From Blautia glucerasea (lineage in GTDB: Bacteria > Bacillota > Clostridia > Lachnospirales > Lachnospiraceae), in the NCBI RefSeq assembly GCF_020537505.1, contig NZ_JAJBMO010000026.1, positions 1 through 56,556 on the forward strand: a DNA stretch of 56,556 nt, written 5' to 3'. Every line of letters begins with the position of its first letter. Within the stretch, counting starts at the first letter, position 1. The translations under genes and the position numbers were made by a program. The notes below the pieces were generated by a model, which was not told the DNA's origin, did no database searches, and saw only the letters and a program-made list of their open reading frames with translations. Shown here one piece after another: positions 53,301 through 56,556 of the stretch.

Positions 53301-54131
53301 CAGATCTAACTCATAATCGCCATATGATGTATCTGTTGTAAATGTAGATGCAATAGAAACTGTCTGTGCATCCATTCCCTGAACTGGTCCAAATGAGAAG
53401 TTTCCAGCCTCATCTACGGTCAGCTCTTTATAATAAGAAGGAGCTTCTGTTAAGATATAATAAGAATAATCAGCACTTTCGATCAGTGCATTCTTTCCAG
53501 TGTAGGTGTTGTTGCTGGTCTGTCCTCTGTTTGTAACAGAAATGGTTACGGAAGTATCCTCTGTAACCTGTTTCAGGTTTGCAAGGACAGATGGATCACT
53601 GATCTTTACCGGGAACGTTACACCAGCAAGATTGGTTCCTGCTGCATCTGTATGATAAGCTGCATTACCGTTCATCATACCAGCTGTTCTGGATTTATTT
53701 AAGGTAGCTGAGGTAAAAGCATCTACTATTACATTGTTGTTGCTAAGCTGGGATCTGTAAAAAGCCTCATATGGGATGTTCATTAAAACATACTCCACAC
53801 CTTCAACAGACTGTGTTTCCACCTCTGTCTCTCCGTCAGAGAACAGCGCTGCTTCGGAATCAGAAGTAAATTCATCTTCTGTTTCTCCATCGCCAAAACC
53901 GTCCTCTTCCTCTGCTGCATCAAAGCCACTTTCAGCAGCATCTTCAGAAGCTACGTCTTCAGAATACTCGTCATAAGTATCTGTCTCTTCCTCCTGGGTA
54001 TATTCCTCTACAACGGCAACATCACCAGAGGTAAAGTCTTCTGCCATTACTCCGACAGGTGAGCTGGTCATTGCAACAACCACGCTCATGATAATCGGAG
54101 CAATTTTTCTAAATAACTTTTTGTCAGTCAT
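50349..54131 (-). CDS. very large cell-surface protein with Tp47-like domains and bacterial Ig-like (Big_2) repeats
   Basis: A 1260-residue exported protein: signal peptide (1-30), acidic disordered linker (31-110), a region beginning YVLMNIPYEAFY (about 113-250) like domain A of Treponema Tp47, further beta-rich domains with YAGLTWAQYWAAENVL (about 550), a helical FIVAR-like segment (about 890-960), and four Big_2 domains (about 965-1260; each with KVATVSxKGKVTAKKAGKA-type repeats) split by a Pro/Thr linker. Two motifs, DAFTSAT (137-143) and DAVTRAT (589-595), resemble the DxxSGAT flavin site. No LPXTG anchor is present. It lies upstream of the FMN genes. Tp47 assignment is by pattern. Confidence 0.8.
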   Translation of the reverse strand: MTDKKLFRKIAPIIMSVVVAMTSSPVGVMAEDFTSGDVAVVEEYTQEEETDTYDEYSEDVASEDAAESGFDAAEEEDGFGDGETEDEFTSDSEAALFSDGETEVETQSVEGVEYVLMNIPYEAFYRSQLSNNNVIVDAFTSATLNKSRTAGMMNGNAAYHTDAAGTNLAGVTFPVKISDPSVLANLKQVTEDTSVTISVTNRGQTSNNTYTGKNALIESADYSYYILTEAPSYYKELTVDEAGNFSFGPVQGMDAQTVSIASTFTTDTSYGDYELDLNDDTFGKYITLQSSDSNAVLDSVYGAVINTTDGTTYALRHLENIWRGGHLAWSTGFTTTVHGGPVSSAHYVSMMGKTISSVTYYTSKGIINFDIEDTYVPVTTGITATAADVKTSDTALKVELSAALPFDFAVSYTVDGVKAEGKDGVVTIDKLKMGQHEVVVSDANGKYAPISTAFEAKTDVKPAVYNEYDLKLTAATDITAEQFAAYIKAISKVKVGKKEYAATGRGAVTVVKEDGSFDFSKAAVNEGDTVTVYATGYENVTFTYSESVYAYAGLTWAQYWAAENVLNAGSTASSDTADRRGEKDLGAFDAVTRATSNHGLHRGSFQTIATIYTTAGNSYNLAGWKDKSTMILTDGSTASFGRGTVNGENIDHYVVSGLKYVPVKVKRADYSAFKEAYTVVENGGTLFGGFGEDNLQAYTATAAVTGSTNGLKTAVKAEDGSFTFSARANGSDSGLKDTAQKTADGITVTVKPGNGSYGEFLRVDLTGNYGGLGEAMQAVKWTYYGNDSTYSTPLQSYGTKFAADNWMHRKMGVQLGLSDSLRCQLPEGYDGTGYWTLTVYGLGYADYTVKFQAASENIAKPAGDADSAPLENIIAEAKALNEAEYTPESWAAAKDNIANELEECEDMLANISQQTTYGVEEQIGHLREAIDSLVKAEFKLSAEKASLDTDKNKTTTLKVTTNMTGDVTWKSSNEKVATVDKNGKVTAVKAGTATITATLGLKSAACTVTVKEVVKPTPTPKPVAPTPAPVLTAKAQAATIYAGGTTGNTTTINVTKSGITEAAKFTSSNPAVATVDANGKVTAKKAGKATITVTAGKLTAKVDIIVAKAGVTAKANSAVIYTKGQKSTNLTVTKNGISGTAKYTSSNKKVATVSSKGKVTAKKAGKAVITVKVGKYTTKVTIQVKNPTLKLAKSSATIKKGKTATIKATTTPKGKVKYTSSNKKVATVSTKGVVTGKKKGTATITVTCNGVSKKFKVKVK

Positions 54132-54259
54132 TCTCTTTCTCCTCTTCAGCTCATATTAGTATTATCTAACATTTGTTAATTTAACATATTTATGTTAGAT
54201 GTGTCTATCTTTTTTTCCGTGACACATTGTACTTTTTTTATCAATAAGAAGGAAGAACT

Positions 54260-54371
54260 GGACTTTGGCTCGTTGCCCGCACCTATGAAAAACTCGCAGA
54301 GCGTGTTTCTCATAGGTTTCGCGGCAGTCGCCAAGGTCTCGTGCAAGCCCGGACTTTGGCTCGTTGCCCGC
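54260..54371. repeat. 21-bp direct repeat pair
   Basis: The same 21 bases occupy 54260-54280 and 54351-54371 (starting GGACTTTGGCTCG, ending TTGCCCGC), 91 bp apart start to start, enclosing an inverted CCTATGA/TCATAGG pair. It looks like the flanks of a lost or miniature element. Confidence 0.65.
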
Positions 54372-54373
54372 GA

Positions 54374-54424
54374 AAAAAAGGATTCAGATGCAGAAGTCTT
54401 CTTACTTCTATACCTGAATCCTTA
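54374..54424 (-). terminator. terminator of the dapF-like gene
   Basis: On the minus strand AAGGATTCAG pairs with CTGAATCCTT, with inner GAAGT/ACTTC, followed by TTTTTTT. About 55 bp after the dapF-like stop. Confidence 0.85.
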
Positions 54425-54478
54425 CTCACTTTTTCCAATATTTTGCTGATGACGTTACCAATAGGCGACATGTTCTTT

Positions 54479-55327
54479 TTATGAGAAAAAGCTCTCCGCC
54501 ACACTGATCTCCGCAATATATCCAACTGTCCCGGTCATAAAAATAGTTCCATCGTCCTGGATGTCAATCTGGATCATGCCACCGGGCTGGTTTACATTGA
54601 TCCGGTTCTCCATCAAACCTTTTCGGTAAGCTGCAATAGCTGCTGCACAGCTGCCTGTACCAGATGCTTTTGTATATCCACTTCCCCGCTCCCAGATTTC
54701 AATATCCAGATTGCCCTTGTCGATCTGACGGCAGATCTGTAGGTTCACTCTTTCCGGGAAATCGTCTGCATTTTCCACATATGGTCCAAGCTCCCGCACT
54801 TTTTCCGGGGATATCTGGTCCATAAAAATAATGCAATGTGGATTTCCTACGGTAAGACAGGTCGCCTTGTATTCCTTCTGCTTGAAGGTAAATGGCTCAT
54901 CGATCACCTCGCGGATCTCTCCTGTTACTGGAATTTCTTTAGAAAGGAAAGAGGCCTTGCCCATGTTTACACGAAATTCTGAGGCTCTGGCGTTCAGGCA
55001 CTCTACCTCAATTGTTCCGGATAAAGTTTCAATGGCAAATTTTTTCTCTGTCACATACTCATTGTCCATAAGATATTTTGCAAAAATACAGACACCGTTT
55101 CCACTGATAGCTGCTTCGCTTCCATCGGAATTGAAAATGCGCATTCCCATTTTTCCATTCATCTCAACTGGGCCGTAAAGCACACCGTCTGCGCCAAGAC
55201 CAAATCCACGCTGGCAAAGAAGGGCTACTTTTTTGCCCTGTAGCTGCAATTGATTTTTCTTCGCATCCAGTACCAGATAATCGTTTCCAAAGCCCTGATA
55301 TTTTGTCATGATAATGCTGTCTCTCAT
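54479..55327 (-). CDS. dapF: diaminopimelate epimerase-like protein with altered active site
   Basis: A 282-residue DapF-fold protein. N-terminal YQGFGNDYLVLD, FNSDGSEAA, the GNPHCIIF strand and the pseudo-symmetric second half are typical. However, where the catalytic Cys pair is usually in GNGxRC and AxCGTG, this protein has GNGVCIF (Cys80 one residue early, Ile81 at the catalytic position) and ASGTGSC (Ser222 at the catalytic position), and GxGET is GSGYT. So either it uses shifted cysteines or it is a different amino acid racemase/epimerase or an inactive relative. The start at 55327 follows AAAGGG. The symbol reflects the family only. Confidence 0.75.
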   Translation of the reverse strand: MRDSIIMTKYQGFGNDYLVLDAKKNQLQLQGKKVALLCQRGFGLGADGVLYGPVEMNGKMGMRIFNSDGSEAAISGNGVCIFAKYLMDNEYVTEKKFAIETLSGTIEVECLNARASEFRVNMGKASFLSKEIPVTGEIREVIDEPFTFKQKEYKATCLTVGNPHCIIFMDQISPEKVRELGPYVENADDFPERVNLQICRQIDKGNLDIEIWERGSGYTKASGTGSCAAAIAAYRKGLMENRINVNQPGGMIQIDIQDDGTIFMTGTVGYIAEISVAESFFS

Positions 55328-55519
55328 TGTTTTCAATCCCTTTCTCACTGAATTTATATACTCACCGAAATCGTTACCGCCACTCACGGCACAGTAACCT
55401 TCAAAATCCATTTCCTGGCGAAACGCCCGAGGCTTTGGATTTTCTTTCCTAAAACGCATCTTATATATCCAGTATATCGTTTATTTTTCCAATGTATATA
55501 GAAGAACTTGCGAAATATA

Positions 55520-55549
55520 TTGCAAAAAATGCGGTTATTATTCTATAAT
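55520..55549 (+). promoter_or_regulatory. promoter of the last AraC gene
   Basis: -35 TTGCAA (55520-55525) and -10 TATAAT (55544-55549), spacing 18, about 120 bp before the AraC start. The rest of 55328-55670 shows no gene. Confidence 0.65.
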
Positions 55550-55670
55550 AAGAACAGCTTATAATATTGCAGTCAACCAATTGTGTAATAATTGCTTCGC
55601 AGGATATTGCGGGCAGTCCCCTTATACTGCCATGCATGCCTTAATCTTTCAAGAACAGGAGCTGCTGCCT

Positions 55671-56501
55671 ATGAACTATTTTAATGAGCCTACGGAAAAA
55701 ACCGGCTATCTGGAGCAGAACTTCCGGCTTTTTCACATCAAAGATCAGACCAAACGGGAATTTTCCTACCATTACCATGATTTTCACAAGGTAATCGTCT
55801 TTCTCTCCGGAAAGGCAGCCTACCACATTGAGGGAAAATCCTACTACCTAAAGCCCTGGGACATTCTTCTTGTGAACCGTCACGCCATACACAAACCGGA
55901 GATTGACTTCTCCGTCCCCTACGAGCGCTTCGTGCTCTGGATCCGGGACGATATTGCAGCGACCGACCTGCTCCGCTGCTTCCAGAAAGCCATCGACCGA
56001 AGCTTCAACCTGATCCGCCTTGACTCTGGCACCCAGGAAAAATTAAAACAGCTTCTCTATGAATTAGAAGCTGCCCTAAAAGACGAAAAATTCGGCAGTG
56101 ACCTTCTTGGCACCGCCCTTTTCACCCAGTTTATGGTATATGTAAACCGCATTTTTCTGGAGAAACAGTACATCTACGACACCCACTCCTACAGCAGCGA
56201 CTCCCAGGTGGAAGAGCTTCTCCGGTACATCAACCACAACCTTACCGAAGACCTCTCCATCGAAACCCTTGCCCGGAAATACTATCTGAGCAAGTACCAC
56301 ATGATGCGAAAATTCAAAGACGAAACTGGCTACACCATCCACAACTACATCATCAACAAGCGTCTACTCCTGGCCCGCACCAAAATTGCCGAAGGCATTC
56401 CCGTCCTAAAAGCCGCCCAGTTAAGTGGTTTCTCCGACTACACCACCTTCTCCCGCGCCTACAAGAAGCAGTTCGGAGCTGCGCCCAGCCAGACAATATA
56501 G
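55671..56501 (+). CDS. AraC family transcriptional regulator
   Basis: A 276-residue regulator: an N-terminal cupin (EFSYHYHDFHKVIVFLSGKA, about 26-45, with LKPWDILLVNRHAIHKPEID) and a C-terminal double helix-turn-helix (about 185-275; SIETLARKYYLSKYHMMRKF and GFSDYTTFSRAYKKQFGAAP). The ATG at 55671 follows AGGAG by 9 bases; an upstream ATG at 55581 lacks a ribosome-binding site. Divergent from the dapF-like gene and separated by its own promoter. The target is not evident inside the window. Confidence 0.9.
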   Translation: MNYFNEPTEKTGYLEQNFRLFHIKDQTKREFSYHYHDFHKVIVFLSGKAAYHIEGKSYYLKPWDILLVNRHAIHKPEIDFSVPYERFVLWIRDDIAATDLLRCFQKAIDRSFNLIRLDSGTQEKLKQLLYELEAALKDEKFGSDLLGTALFTQFMVYVNRIFLEKQYIYDTHSYSSDSQVEELLRYINHNLTEDLSIETLARKYYLSKYHMMRKFKDETGYTIHNYIINKRLLLARTKIAEGIPVLKAAQLSGFSDYTTFSRAYKKQFGAAPSQTI

Positions 56502-56556
56502 TTGCTATTTTGTGGGTTGAAAAGTTCGTCGAAGAGGGACGCATTCGGACAATGGG

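Larger units (their letters stand above)
54132..54478. other. intergenic region between the surface protein and dapF-like genes
   Basis: Contains a palindrome ATCTAACAT/ATGTTAGAT (54164-54172 with 54192-54200), which may be an operator or regulatory hairpin before the surface-protein gene, the 21-bp direct repeat at 54260/54351, a CCTATGA/TCATAGG hairpin (about 54283-54316) and a terminator. No gene supported; a short minus frame across 54310-54525 is not credible. Confidence 0.5.

Noticed and set aside
1..56556. CRISPR arrays, tRNA or rRNA genes, transposase genes, phage genes
   Set aside because: No regularly spaced repeats, cloverleaf sequences or recognisable recombinase or structural genes were seen in a read of both strands.

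Overview
The window looks like a piece of a chromosome from a Gram-positive anaerobe of the Lachnospiraceae (Clostridia), of the Blautia/Ruminococcus/Dorea type. This is inferred from strong AGGAGG-type ribosome binding sites, a T-box leader, an FMN riboswitch, an RF2 gene with a programmed frameshift, an ACT/homoserine dehydrogenase/aspartate kinase cluster, DegV, Tex, DUF975 and Gx-family proteins, and a MATE transporter fused to an ATPase domain. No rRNA, tRNA, phage, transposase or CRISPR array was seen. Most genes are on the minus strand.

Layout. 1-390: a long multi-stem inverted-repeat structure, probably a plus-strand structured RNA, facing the terminator of mgtE. 0.4-4 kb: mgtE and a phospholipase D/cardiolipin-synthase-like gene. 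4.3-9.5 kb: a repeat copy and a TetR remnant, then a hexonate/hexuronate operon (mannitol-dehydrogenase-family oxidoreductase, GntP permease, a histidine-less HPr-like protein) with a divergent ROK regulator. 9.5-11.4 kb: a MarR-MATE efflux operon behind a palindromic operator. 11.4-15 kb: cstA under a T-box, and an alanine/glycine:cation symporter. 15.3-21.5 kb: a GHKL kinase/LytTR regulator pair, a secreted protein, a secreted alkyl-sulfatase-like metallohydrolase, and a divergent LytTR-PAS regulator. 21.5-30.4 kb: subtilase, MFS and AraC genes, an AraC pseudogene, a MATE-ATPase fusion, and an amino acid permease next to a 2Fe-2S protein and a truncated FAD oxidoreductase. 30.7-33.2 kb: a secreted acidic low-complexity protein, a Nudix hydrolase, and ribU under an FMN riboswitch. 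33.3-44.1 kb: MscS, DUF1294, tex, DUF975, DegV, a duplicated-domain secreted protein, lysC, hom, an ACT protein and prfB.

44.4-54.1 kb is the most distinctive region. It holds a NusG-II-domain protein and a Gx-family membrane protein (plus strand), facing a minus-strand run of a very large surface protein (Tp47-like plus bacterial Ig domains), a four-domain FMN-binding protein, a one-domain FMN-binding protein, a NapH-like membrane iron-sulfur protein, and ApbE, the enzyme that attaches FMN covalently to such proteins. This resembles flavin-based extracellular electron-transfer loci. The wall-side protein carries two D-A-x-T-x-A-T motifs close to the flavinylation consensus, so it may be a further or degenerate flavin carrier. 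The RibU importer and its riboswitch 12 kb away fit a high flavin demand.

54.5-56.5 kb: a DapF-like epimerase without cysteines at either canonical catalytic position, and an AraC regulator.

A short palindromic repeat of about 88 bp occurs in four related copies (near 4.3, 15.1, 24.9 and 34.3 kb). A second, larger hairpin-rich element lies at 50.1-50.3 kb.
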